From assembly GCA_037176885.1 (NCBI GenBank), contig JAWWNJ010000052.1, positions 1,178,001 to 1,242,000 on the forward strand: 64,000 nt of DNA, in the 5' to 3' direction. Each line of letters starts with the position of its first letter. Position 1 is the stretch's first letter. The position numbers were made by a program, and so were the translations under genes. Source of the stretch: Favolaschia claudopus (lineage: Eukaryota; Basidiomycota; Agaricomycetes; Agaricales; Mycenaceae). Below the pieces are notes generated by a model. That model did no database searches, had not been told where the DNA came from, and saw only the letters and a program-made list of their open reading frames with translations. Shown here in pieces: positions 21,541-31,770 of this stretch.

Positions 21541-21930
21541 ATCCGGAAGCCTCACGCACAGAGACCTCAGAAACCGAAGTTTCTGAGGCTCCTCTCCCCA
21601 AAGATTTATTTGATTTGAATTTCCTAGCCACTTAGCTAGCTGACAGCGTGTGCTCCAAGCGAGCACCGCGAGCCAGAGCACATAGCCGGCTAGCTAAGAG
21701 AGCGAGAAGGAAAGATGCCGATCATTGATTGTTGATCGTCTCTCTTGCCTTCCGCTCTCTCGACACTTTCTCGGCCCACCCACCACACCCTGAGTCTTGG
21801 TTTCTGGTTGACACTAGGGTTAGTGCTCATCCGGAAGCCTCACTCACAGAGACCTCAGAAACCGAAGTTTCTGAGGCTCCTCTCCCCAAAGATTTATTTG
21901 ATTTGAATTTCCTAGCCACTTAGCTAGCTG
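21541..21930 (+). repeat. two ~102 bp direct repeats with internal palindrome
   Basis: 21539-21641 and 21829-21930 share TCATCCGGAAGCCTCAC.. to CTAGCCACTTAGCTAGCTG with one or two differences. Each contains the perfect palindrome CCTCAGAAAC-CGAA-GTTTCTGAGG. Between them lies the second copy of the 134 bp segment also found at 17304-17891, so several duplications are nested here. Confidence 0.85.
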
Positions 21931-21943
21931 TTTACAGTGGCGG

Positions 21944-22086
21944 CGCCATCTGATGCCACCCCCCAAAAAATTGATGTGACCCAATCGCCTCCATTTGCAT
22001 CAAAGGCATCAGATGGCGGCGCCATCTGATGCCACCCCCAAAAAATGATGGGGCCCCAATCAACTCCACTTGCATCAAAAGTTCTA
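21944..22086. repeat. palindromic GCATCAGATGGCG repeats
   Basis: GCGCCATCTGATGCCACCC occurs twice about 80 bp apart (21952, 22020), each followed by a C/A-rich tract and a CATTTGCATCAAA / CTTGCATCAAA phrase. The second forms an inverted pair with GGCATCAGATGGC. The same phrases reappear, inverted, at 57595-57660, including CATCAAAAGTTC(T/C)AGAAAT. It is a dispersed MITE-type repeat. Confidence 0.6.
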
Positions 22087-22950
22087 GAAATGGGCTGCTA
22101 TTTTGACGCGGTCACGTGTTTTTCTCACGGAACTTGTATCCTATATTGTAGTTTGGTATGTTCCATTTACCCCGTATGAGTTTGAAGAAGATTGCCGTTG
22201 TATACGTTGACCAGGAGTCTGCACAAATTCGAGAGTGCCTCGGTTTGCAGTAGTTTGACTGTGAATAATGCAGAGAATATAACCAAATCCCTGTTTGAGA
22301 CGCATGTAGGGTGATTGTGGTGTGATATTGTAGTTGTCCAGACTTAGGGGTACCCTGAGCAGCCTTTTGTATGACCTTCAACCTGCAATATTGGCAAAAA
22401 AAGGTGCATGCAAAGATCTTAGCCAGAATTGTTGAAATTGTGGTTTTGGTTCGAAATGAAACTGTTGGAAGATACACGAATGACGCATAATACTAGTTCA
22501 GCGTCTTATCTTGTAGTTACAGACAGTTTGGAAGCAACTGCCCTTTAAAATATGACTTTCAGCTGTGAAAATGTTGCAGCACGCAAATCTGTTTATGTTT
22601 GTTGTGTGCCCTCGGACAAAACTTGCCTAGACTTTGCATTTGCACTTATCTTTCCGGTCCAATTCTTGTGCTGTGGAATCATTCCATACATATCTACTAC
22701 CCAAGAGTATCAAACTCATAACTATGTGCAAAAATCATTGTCCAATGCTGCGCTTTTGTCGAATTGCGCAAAATCACAAGTGCCAAAGTTATTCTCAGTC
22801 TACGAGCTGTACTGAATCTTCCTGGCTGAGATGACCAGTGCATGAGATGTTAGTAGATGCCAAACATTATGTTCATAAAAAATTCACCACAAAAAACTAC
22901 AAATTTGGCCCAAACCGATCAAATTTCCGGTTACTTTCTGTGATGACGAG
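22087..22950. mobile_element. TACTCGG-family element (copy 3), left end truncated
   Basis: The right end (CTACAAATTTGGCCC..ATTTCCGGTTACTTTCTGTGATGACGAGTA, up to 22950) aligns with the right end of the copy ending at 17298. The left subterminal GAAATGGGCTGCTATTTTGACGCGGTCACGTG aligns with its left end, but the terminal ~25 bp are lost next to the palindromic repeats. Size about 864 bp, as in the other copies. Confidence 0.6.
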
Positions 22951-23241
22951 TAGGTCCATTCATTGAGGAGAACTGGGCCAAAGATGATTGGAAAGTCTTG
23001 CCCAAAAAGTGTCAATTTTCGAGGTATCCTAAGATGGAAAAAGGTGCATGTGTTTCAAATGTATGTTGAATGCACTCTGAAAGGTCCGACCACAGAAAAG
23101 AGAAGAAAACGGGTTGAATTCATGAGAATTTCCTTTTTTGGGGGTGACATCAGATTTTGCCGCCACTGTACATCGAGCTCGAAAGTCACGTGTCTGACAC
23201 GTCACGTCCTCTCCTTTCATTGTCCTTTCAGTTTCACCAAT

Positions 23242-24492
23242 ATGTCCACCCACAAGCGCAAACGCAGCTTATCGGAGGATCCTGTCAGTACCGATCAACT
23301 TCACTACCTCAAGAAACATACGGCTCTTCTTCGTGAAGAACTCGAAGGGATTGAGGAGACGGAAACCGAATTGGAAACAGTCATGCAACACATCATCAAT
23401 TTGGAGAGGCTCCTGAGCAACGTGAAAAAGCCTGTTGAGTCCACGAATTCCTCAGATCTGCAATACAGCTCATGTGTGCGCGTTGCAGCGCTACACCTTC
23501 TCCTCGATGACGAAGAAAGACTTGACTCGTTTAGGTGTCAAAGGCCAAATGCTGGTTTTCAAGTCGGAGGGACTGGCAACAATACTTGGCAAAAGCAACG
23601 ACGGCGACACTTTCAACGAAGAAGTCAGCTCACTCCGCACTCGGTTGATTGATATTTACGCTCATGTGAATATGGATGTAGGCTTTGTTTCGTCTGGCGC
23701 ACACGAACTTCTACTTAGCTTTTTTTTCAGTATGAAGCAGGGTCACGAATGTTGCTCGATGCCGTTCTTCTTTCTATTGCAAAGATTTCGTCGAAGCGGG
23801 ACCCCGAGACCTCTGTCGCCATTCTTCCAGAAATGCGGTTGACAAGTTCGGAAGGAACAGTAATCACAAACCCTGAATCCAAATTCCAAGCCTGGTTGAC
23901 TGGTAATGTTGACTACGGTGTCATTCGCTATCTAGACCAAGACGATAACAAAGGCACGTCTCTCCCTCATGAGTGTCACACCCCAGCTCAACAAGTGCCA
24001 GCTCGTTTCATCGGAGTCGATGCATCTCGTGATGGCATTTTGCACCTGGCTGCGGGACATCTGTTTCTTGTGGAGGCAAAACGTATGTCAGATAAAGGCC
24101 TATCACAACACATGCCGGAAGCTGTGGGTCAAGCCATGGCACTGAGCGAAATCACTGGGTATTGAGCACACAACTTGACAACTACTGTCTGATTTGCCCT
24201 GAACAGGTCCAACAAAGTCAGATTCTGCTTGTCTAATGGACATTCTTGGATTTTCGCCATTCTTCTTAAGGATGAGGCGGGTAATCGTTCCTACTACGAG
24301 TCTACCCCACGTTACCTAGACAAAAGTCAAACCGAGAGCGATCTCCCCTCATCCTTGCAGCACATAGGTGGACTCGTGGCACTTGTTTTGCAGTGGGTCA
24401 GTTTTCGTGTCTGTGTGCGTCTTGGAGTAGGACTCATTGGAGTTAGCTTTCTCCTACTGACTCGCATCCCGAGAATCAGCTTTTCACCTTGA
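23242..24492 (+). CDS. PD-(D/E)XK-like nuclease-fold protein, multi-exon
   Basis: The first ATG (23242) opens a basic/coiled N-terminus (MSTHKRKRSLSED; acidic EELEGIEETETELETV). The frame must change between about 23470 and 23520 (an unrecognised intron or a frameshift) to reach KKDLTRLGVKGQ. Introns 23678-23730 and 24159-24206 have clean GT..AG ends and keep phase. The C-terminal half shows WLTGNVDYGVIRYLDQ, then LFLVEAKR followed by HMPEAVGQAMALSEITGS, KVRFCLSNGHSWIFAI. A conserved Asp, then E-x-K inside a hydrophobic strand, then Q-x-x-x-A helix residues is the core pattern of PD-(D/E)XK enzymes. Whether it cuts DNA is unknown. The last exon is uncertain: a possible donor lies at about 24396 (GTCAGT), so the true stop may lie further on. 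The gene sits between two TACTCGG-type ends. Confidence 0.65.
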
Positions 24493-24659
24493 AAAATTGG
24501 ACCCAGTAGGCGGATAACTCTGTTTGGAAACCCGGGTTCTTCTTTCAAAGGGCCGAGCAAGTTGGCAGATCAGAAATAATTTTGTGCCATAGCAGGAGAT
24601 GTGAAGATACTACTCACTAACTTATAATTCCTAAATCGATATTTTCTCCCTTGCTTACT

Positions 24660-24690
24660 TACTACTCGGCATTACCAAAAGTAATCGCAA
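24660..24690 (+). repeat. isolated TACTCGG-family end
   Basis: TACTCGGCATTACCAAAAG (24664 on) resembles the left terminal repeat of the TA-flanked family, with changes. I found no matching right end downstream, so this is a solo or diverged remnant. Confidence 0.4.
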
Positions 24691-25443
24691 ACGTGGATTT
24701 TACGATTCTCAAGCAGGCTCCTACACCGGCATTGCAATGTGGATTCTGAAATATGTCTTGTATGCCAGGTTCCTGGCCTACCGAAGGGCGAGCTTGCCTA
24801 ATGCAAATTTTCAATACAACACGTTGATTCGAACAGCCATTCAAAACCTCCCTGCGCTTTTGCAACCCTAGAGCGAGTACTTACGTGTGTGTTAGAAATT
24901 TCGGTTGCAGGTGCCCATGCGCAGCAGGCGTAATTTATGACTCGTGATGTCACGTGACCCATTCGGCTCCGACTTGGGTCCTCGATTCTCTATCGCGCCG
25001 TCTTCCCTACGTGCTGTAAGACTGTCGGTCGTCGCATGCCGCCTGACCCTCTCCCGCGCATAACGAAATTGTTCTCGAAGAACCAGCACCTCGACTCCGG
25101 CTATTTTGGGCCGTCATGTGCAGCACACTGAAAGCATATGAGAGTCCGAGACAGACGCGCAAGGGGCTCGTGCGGTTGGAGAAAACTAGAAACAGATCAA
25201 ATTCTTGTGTATTTCTTGGCTATCCACCTCGATTTAGCTACATAGGCAGTCTCATTTAGGCCTAATAATGCACTTGCTTGAACACCGCGCTTGCGTGGAG
25301 AGATACTTGCTACTACTTGCCTTTATGGTCTTTCAACGCCTGGGTTTTGGACTGTGTTGAGGCTCGCGTGCGGCGGGGTCGACCATTCAGACAGGTTTCA
25401 GGTTGGAGGCCAATAAATGAGACGCTTTGGGTAGCAGTCTTGG
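24691..25443. other. no supported gene
   Basis: Short ORFs on both strands only; no motif recognised. CACGTG boxes occur (for example at about 24951). Confidence 0.3.
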
Positions 25444-25930
25444 ACCTCAGTGTTCGCCCTTAAGCCTTAAATTCAGGTCTGGCCGACCCTTAAGGCTTAT
25501 TAAGCCTTATCCCTTAATAACCCTTAAGACCTTGAAGGCTTAATTTCCTTTTTAGGTAGGTAGTTCCCACCCTCGAACAGGCGTAAATTTTTCAGTGGAG
25601 CATGTATATCGGAGCATATTTGCACAATTAACCTTCAGGTCAAGGTCAGTTAGATGATACCCCCATCAATTATTAGGTCAATTATTTGGTACGGGCGGCG
25701 CCGACACGGCATCGACCTTGTTCCCGAAGCTTCAAGGAGGATGCCCAAGGCCGACAGCCACGAAATTCGGATGGTTTGGTTGGCAGGCGCCGGAGATACC
25801 CGGGTTGTCGGCATGAAGCTCGGCATCACCCTTAAGGGCTCTTAAGCCCTGGATACCTGAGCGGCCAGTGCTTAAGGCTTATGTTAAGGCCTTAACCTTA
25901 ATAAGGCCTTATCCCTTAGGGCGAACACTG
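25444..25930. mobile_element. hAT-like MITE rich in CTTAAGG
   Basis: CAGTGTTCGCCC at 25448 is repeated inverted as GGGCGAACACTG at 25919-25930. The flanks (A/G)GTCTTGG at 25436-25443 and 25930-25937 give an 8 bp duplication with one mismatch. TIRs of the CAGTGTTCG type and an 8 bp TSD suit hAT elements. The interior is dense in CCTTAAGG/TTAAGGC palindromes near both ends. No transposase. Confidence 0.65.
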
Positions 25931-25988
25931 GTCTTGGTCGGAAGGCAAAGCTGAGCCTTGATTACAAGGGTTCCACGGCCTCGGCAGG

Positions 25989-27387
25989 TCAGTGAATGAG
26001 AAAGTCAAAGGATGGCCACACGACGAGCGATGCAGTCCGTATTGTCGCTGCCGTCCAGCGCAAGGTGATCACCATCAGTGAAAGATGGAAATCTTCAGCG
26101 TCCTGCCAGAGGACGACAGGCCAAAGCATGCGCACCACATCTTTGCGGCCGGAGGGGGACCTCAGATTGCACGGCAGGCTTACAGCGAGCCCGCCGTTGT
26201 GGAAGATAAGGACCCGAAAGTCGCAAGTGGCCTGGTTATAACCAAAGACGAGCCTGAAGGCACGCTCAAGGGTAGCGCTACGAAGAGCTCGAGCGTATGT
26301 TCCCGCCTGCCATATGAGCTCCGGCCACGCCTTCTTCACCTCCACCGGAAGCCGAACTTGTGGATTTGTCGCATCCAAGAAGCCCCAACAGCAAGGAAGG
26401 GCCTTGGGGTTGAAGTCTTTTTCGTGGAGCCCCACAACGTCCGGTTTCAGTAGTGTTGCCGGGAGCTGAGTTGGAGCTGAACTCGAGTTGATTGCCCATC
26501 AGCTCGCTGTCAGCTCGAGTTGACCGGAGCTGGCTCAGAGCTGATACCGGATATGGGAATCTAGTGTCCAAGGGTTCATCTTTCCACCCGAAGGGGGAGG
26601 GGAGAATGGACCAAAATTTTATGTGGAAGGTTTTCCTGAGCTCTCTTCAAGCTCAGACTGCTTTTTATACGTCGAAAACGGCCAAGAAACGGCCAATACA
26701 GAAACTGGGGAGGGAGTGTGATGTCACTCAGTTACACCACCAGAAATGTCACGTCGTCCGCTTTGGGTGACGAGGGTGGAGTCGAGGCGAGCTGGCATCA
26801 CCTCGAGGTGCCGCTTTTGGGAAGGGGTCGAGTTGGAGTTGAACTCAGCTCGGAGCTAGCTCCAGCTTCCGGCAACACTAGGTTTCAGCGGAGCGGCTGA
26901 ATCGATGCCATCCACAGTAGCCTCCTCGTTGCGGTGGAAATAGAGCTGCGGGTACCATCGCTTCTGTCTGGGCTTCAGCACGAACTTGCCGATGCTGGGG
27001 TGTGCATTCGCGAGCCGGTCGTACGCGCTATTGATTGCCTGCACGCAGTCATTGAGGAAGACGCAAAGCATTTCGTAACTCTGCGACTCCCGATCGACCG
27101 GTTTCGGCGCCGGGGAATGGATGTCAATCTCGCCGAGTGCACTCGCCACCGCCGCGTCGTCTACGAGGCAACTGTGGTCGTCCAGAGTGGGCTGAAGCGG
27201 TCCTTTGTGCCCGTCGGTGATCAGGCCTGCAATGTAGGTGGACATTAGCCGCTTCGGGGATAGGATCTGCGAGGTTTATTCGAAAACTGGCAGATGTAGC
27301 CGCCAAACTCGTCGGCCATATCCTTCTTCAGCTCCGACTGGAGCGAAGCGACCGGTGCTGTGTCGAGCGTTGTGGCGTGAGCCGTCG
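25989..27387 (-). pseudogene. FunK1-type N-terminal domain gene, 3' part, split by MITE
   Basis: On the minus strand the frame runs VASLQSELKKDMADEFGG (about 27300), a less clear stretch with a frame change or intron near 27250, VQAINSAYDRLANAHPSIG (about 27020), then AAPLKPDVVGL across the hAT-like MITE at 26451-26880. After removal of MITE plus one TSD the frame is continuous into VRLPVEVKKAWPELIWQAG, TYARALRSA and FRVLIFHNGGL. KPD..G, VEVK..W..L..QA..YAR and a following HRGGL-like strand are the hallmark of the N-terminal domain found before fungal-specific FunK1 kinases. D..E-x-K also resembles a PD-(D/E)XK core, but that is only inference. No kinase domain follows; the frame ends at 25989. 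The 5' part lies 16.4 kb away at 43788-44000, because the gypsy element inserted between them. Confidence 0.75.
26451..26880. mobile_element. hAT-like MITE inside FunK1-type gene
   Basis: TIRs TAGTGTTGCCGG..CCGGCAACACTA (12 bp, one mismatch-free core) and an exact 8 bp TSD GGTTTCAG at 26443-26450 and 26881-26888. The subterminal zones repeat GAGCTGAGTTGGAGCTGAAC-type words in both orientations. Length 430 bp, no ORF of note. Removing it with one TSD copy restores the reading frame of the host gene. Confidence 0.93.
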
Positions 27388-27645
27388 TGTGACGAAAGAT
27401 TACCGTTAAGTAATAGTTCCAGCACACGAAAGGTTTGGTTGAGAGCTGGTGGCGAACAGAGTGACTGTTTTAAGTTCTAGATTCCCAAAGTCTAATACAA
27501 AGTACATCACAGTATTTAAAGTAAACTAAGAAACGAGACAAAGCGGAATGAAGTCATACATGAGCGCAAGGTAATGGACGGAGCGGGAGGTGGATAGTAC
27601 GTCTAAGTCAAACACGGTGACGAGGAGAAAAATAATAGTGTTACA
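27388..27645 (-). repeat. 3' LTR of gypsy element
   Basis: 258 bp; in element orientation it starts TGTAACACTATT and ends TTCGTCACA. It differs from the 5' LTR (43524-43787) by three substitutions and one 6 bp indel. The outer flank CGTCG (27383-27387) is repeated at 43788-43792. Confidence 0.93.
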
Positions 27646-28482
27646 TACGCCCTCCGGGTTGACGCGTCGGCAACCCCAATCTAAGTTTGCATCTCATCAG
27701 AACCTCCCGTGGACGGTCCCGCGCGCTTCTCGGCGGCGAGAAAGCTGCCGCCTTTTCAGCAGCCAACTCAGCCTCGATCTGAGCATCCAATTCCTCTCGC
27801 TCCTTCTTTTCCTCCTCCATACGAGCCTTCAACGCCAAACGCTGAGCCATAGCCGTTGCCTTCTCATACTCCGGCGCGTCCCTCTGCTGTCTCTTAACAC
27901 GCCCCTCGGCCTTCGCACGCTGACGATTATCCTGACGGCGCATATCCATCTCCGTCAGGCGGTTCAACGCGCCTGGGAAACAAGGACTTGCCCGGAAGGC
28001 GGCGCCTCGGCGAGATCACTCTCGCGAACAAGATAGGTGACGATAGAAGGGAGAGGATGATCGGGGTACCAGAGGTTGCGTCCGGAATCGAGGTCGTAAT
28101 AAGCCCATTTCTCGCCAGACAGGCAGTTGGCGTTGAGAATGCGGGCGAAGTCGACGTAGCCCCACGGCATGTCCTTGAAGCGATTGGCGGGGTCGTTAAG
28201 GAGGTAATTGAAAAGGATATACACGCGGACGAGAACCGCGGGAACAACGTGGCTGGTTTCGAGGTCCGGGTCGCGAAGGAGGAAGGTGTGGTCATCGATG
28301 TGCTGGAGCCAGTGCGAGTTATTAAACTCGAGGAATTTGGCGAGGGCGACGATGTCATTGCGAAGGACACCGTTAACGCGGAAGCTAGCTGATTTGGTGG
28401 AAGAGGAAGAGGAATTGTTGGAATGTTTGTGGTTGGGCATGGCGGGGAAGGGAATAGCGGTTGAGGAAGCAGAGGATGAATA

Positions 28483-29229
28483 CAGCCGTTTTGGAAACAA
28501 TATACGGGTTTTGATTGAGTGGTGCTCGTTCGTTTGTGCTTACATTTGTTGACGATTCTGTCATCGGCAAAGCCGGGAGCACCACTTTGTGGGGCGTTGC
28601 CGTACCACATCAAGTGCCGCTGGTCTCTTGTTTTGGCCCTTGCTCGCAAGTCATGGCCCTGTCGAGCTCTGGGCAAGTAGCAGCTGAGTCTTAATCCTCA
28701 GTTCTGTTAACTCCCTGTTTTTCCTGGTGTTCTCTGGGTGGTGGAAGCAAAACTCAGATTCGGCTGGAGTGGAGCTGGTGACGGGAAGCAAAACAGAGGC
28801 AAGCACAAACGAATGAGCACCACTCGATCAAAACCCGTATACAGCCGTTTCAGAAAAAGAATGCGGGTTTTGATCTTCTTTCCTTTTCGATTTTAATTGA
28901 CAGTTGTTGACGATTCCGTCAACGGCACCGTGCGGCTCCACAAGTCTCCACAGCTGCCGTGAGCTTGTCGGTGTAAACAACTGGGCTCAAGCACGCATTT
29001 GAGCCCTGCTGGAGGTCAGATTGGAGCTCTGATGTATTCACAAAGGTTCAGGGAGCCTCACCAACTCACTCTCTGGCAAGAGAATGCGCTGAATGAGACG
29101 AATAGCTGATTCGGCAAGGGTGGAGCCGAGGACGCGGGACCAAACACAGGTCAGCAGATTTCGAAAACGAAAATCAATCAAAACCCGCATTCTTTTTCCG
29201 AAACGGCTGTATTGTTTCCAAAACGGCTG
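28483..29229. mobile_element. outer TA-flanked MITE in gypsy pol
   Basis: TIRs begin CAGCCGTTTTGGAAACAATA and match inverted at the right end; homology of the arms extends to about 40-60 bp (GAGTGGTGCTCGTTCG). TA flanks both ends (28481-28482, 29230-29231). The right arm is interrupted by a second, related MITE. Without that insert it is about 377 bp. The TA duplication and TIRs fit a Tc1/mariner-type MITE. Confidence 0.9.
28842..29209. mobile_element. inner TA-flanked MITE nested in outer MITE
   Basis: TIRs CAGCCGTTTC(A/G)GAAAAAG..GGGTTTTGAT in inverted orientation, 368 bp, TA at both sides (28840-28841, 29210-29211). The intact left arm of the outer MITE reads CCCGTATATTGTTTCC in complement, which is exactly the present right arm with the inner element and one TA removed. 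The two MITEs share the CAGCCGTTT start and GGGTTTTGAT, so they belong to one family. Confidence 0.92.
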
Positions 29230-29686
29230 TAAGATGTAGAGGAGAACTCGGGGTTGAGTTCAACGAACAAAGCCAGTGAGTTCAAGTACTCCTTCTGGTT
29301 TGAGACAATCTTCTGATCCGCCTGAATCAAAACAATATCCGCTGAGAAGACGTCAATGTCTTCCTCGGGTAGTTTGCCAGACCCGCGCGGGAGTTCAGAA
29401 ATATCTGACACTCCGAGAGATTCAAAATAATCCCGCAAAGCGGTGAGATGACTCGCCTGTGAATAGGGCATCCAAGTCTATCCAAGTCCGATCCCCAGAC
29501 TGCCACTGAATCTCAAAGACGGCGTCAGCACGTCCTCCTGAATGACCAACAATCTTGTCAATAGCCCATTCATGGGTCGTTGCATTTGTAGAAACATCTA
29601 ACTGAGTTTCCAATCTTCCTGGAAAGCGACGGTCATCATTAGGAATGTGAATCCTAAGAAGATCATGAATCCCGCGCTGTCTCATG

Positions 29687-30525
29687 GAGAAGCTTGCTTC
29701 CCCATTCATCGGTATAGGGCTCCAAAATGCAGATGCTTACAAATGACTGGGTGCTTTGTAAGCACAGCTGTAAGCACCTTTCCTGACTTCGGAATCGGAT
29801 AATAATATCCAGCTGTCGGTGTCATGTCGCTGTCACTGTCATGTGACTTCGGACTACGCGCCGAATGTTTCCGGCTCCGAGCAAACTCCGAGTGCTCAAC
29901 TTCTGTTCAACTCTTCCTCAGCTCAAGTTCAATTGGCCTGTTTGAACCTCATGTGCTGTGATAAATATATGTACAGTACCTTACCAACACCTATATACTC
30001 AATGGTTGCTTGCTCCAAGCTTGCTCATTGAGAAAGAATTCAGTAAGCATCCAGTTTTGTAACACTGAGTCTCCTCAAGTTACAAGCACTTTAAGCACTT
30101 TGTCACAAGTGCCGGGGCTCAGGGAATGCTTTGAGCAACTTCAAAAAAATTACCAGACTTTGTGCTACTACCAGTGTCTTGGATATACTTACCACTATCC
30201 AGTGAGTATAAGCTTTAGCTGTCAAAATTAATAATCCGGAAGAAACAGGGCCGCTGAGTCACTGCAACCAGATTCATCAGGAGCAGAAGACTCTGAAGGT
30301 GAATATTAGGGCGGTTACTGAGGCGGTTTTGAGGTTCATCAACTGAATAAGTTGGTTACCCAAATCGGGCGAAAAACTGCTCAAGCCAGTAATGTTGCCC
30401 GAATTAATTTAGCAAGATTAGCTACTGTATATGAATGAATTGGACGTATTCAACTAGGATATTGAATTCCCATTCGCACTGAAGCAAGCTTACCCTCCTA
30501 TGTGGACCATTGTCCACATACCCAA
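29687..30525. mobile_element. 839 bp insertion in gypsy integrase C-terminus
   Basis: Integrase coding stops after IELPSNNM and resumes with MRQRGIHD; CATG stands at both junctions (29683-29686, 30526-30529). Near the ends are AAGCTTGCTTC (29690-29700) and its complement (30481-30491), plus the hairpin TATGTGGAC-CATT-GTCCACATA at 30500-30521. The inner sequence has no supported ORF. Superfamily unknown. Confidence 0.65.
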
Positions 30526-31770
30526 CATGTTATTTGACGGGAGTTCAATCTGGAACGAGTTATTTCCGAAGTCTCGGATAATAAGGTAAGGCTCAATGAA
30601 TTTTGGGATAAGCTTGCGCGCCAAACCCTTCTCAAATTTGAGATTCTTCGTCGAAAGGTAGACCAAATCTCCGTTAGAAAATGGTGATGCTTGCCTGCGG
30701 CGATTAGCATTCCGAGTTTGTTTGACCCTGGCGGCAAGAACTGCATCGTGTGCAGCCATAATTGCTAGACGGCGCTGCAATGCAAAATTAGCTATGCCCG
30801 GGTATTCTCGGGAACGGTCTGAATCCCAAATTAATGAACGAGGCATGCGTCCATTATTCAAGAAGAACGGAGCATAGCCCGTTGTTTCGGATCGAGCAGA
30901 GTTCATCGCGAACTCGACAGCTGGTAATTTGGACACCCAGTCTTTCTGCTTGTCGCCTATACACTGTCAAATCATCTGTGTGACAGTACAATTCGCCCGT
31001 TCAGTGCTACCATCTGTCTCCGGATGATAAGCACTGGACATTCGAAGCTTAGTTCCAATTAGTTCATGGAGACGGCGCCAAAAGTTACTTGTAAAAAGAA
31101 CATCTCTATCGCTCACAATAGATTTTGGCAGTCCGTGCAATTTATAGACATTCTCGAACATTAGTTCGGCCATTTGCTTCGCAGTGTAGTTGATGCGACT
31201 GGGAATAATATGTACCATTCCTGTTAATAAGCAAATTACAACAGTAATGGAATTGAACACGCTATCGCGGTTCTTAGACTCGGGTAAAGGTCCCACAAAG
31301 TCTACTCCGATTGTTTCCCAAGGCTGAGTGGGAGGATTAAGCGAATGAAGCAACCCGTAAGGTTTTTGATTGTTTGGCTTACTATCTTTGCAAGTTTTGC
31401 ATGAATCGCAATATATCTGCGTATCCTGCACCATGTCCTTCCACCCACCAGACATATTCCCGAAGATACTCGGTTGTTTTTCGAGGCCCCAGATGCGCCA
31501 GAACGGAGTGAGCTTCCGAAATAATGATTTCCCGAATATTTCGATTTTGGTACCACCTGAAGAATACAAAGCACTTTCCGGTCATGTTCACACAGGAAAA
31601 CAAGCCCGTCAGAAACTTCGAAGTTCTTGAAGGCTTTCGGAGTTGCCAGAATGTCCTTGAAGAATGAATCTTCTCCGTATTTGTTTTGCAAAAACTTGAC
31701 CAGATCAAGGCCGTCAGTCCCTCCAGAGACCACAGGAAATATTGAAGGATCCATATCCTTGAGTTGTTGT
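30526..31770 (-). pseudogene. gypsy integrase
   Basis: Read from about 31620 downwards: an HHCC zinc segment (HSVLAHLGPRKT, then CDSCKTC), the catalytic core with VDFVGPLPES (first Asp), SDRDVLFTSNFW (second Asp) and HPETDGSTER (Glu in the family position), then EFAMNSARSETTGYAPF and SNGDLVYLSTKNLKF. Two frame changes (near 31560 and 31420) and a stop near 30960 break the frame. DDE integrase of the LTR element, inactive in this copy. Confidence 0.85.

Larger units (their letters stand above)
27650..29686 (-). pseudogene. gypsy pol C-terminus: chromodomain and trailing coil
   Basis: After the integrase tail, RQRGIHDLLRIHIPNDDRRFPGR leads into a chromodomain-like segment: EWAIDKIVGHSGG, FEIQWQSGDRTWIDLDAL, then SHLTALRDYFESLGV. 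This is the C-terminal targeting module of chromoviruses. A long extension follows across the TA-MITE pair (28483-29229): a folded-looking block with FLEFNNSHWLQHIDDH and an acidic/basic coil (MEEEKKEREELDAQIEAELAAEKAAA) near the 3' LTR. Removing the MITEs joins VELNPEFSST directly to SSSASSTAIPF in frame. A frameshift remains near 27970. The block after the chromodomain is not one I can name. Confidence 0.7.

Noticed and set aside
17304..21775. LTR element using the 134 bp repeats as LTRs
   Set aside because: No TG..CA ends, no TSD around the interval, and no retroelement genes between.
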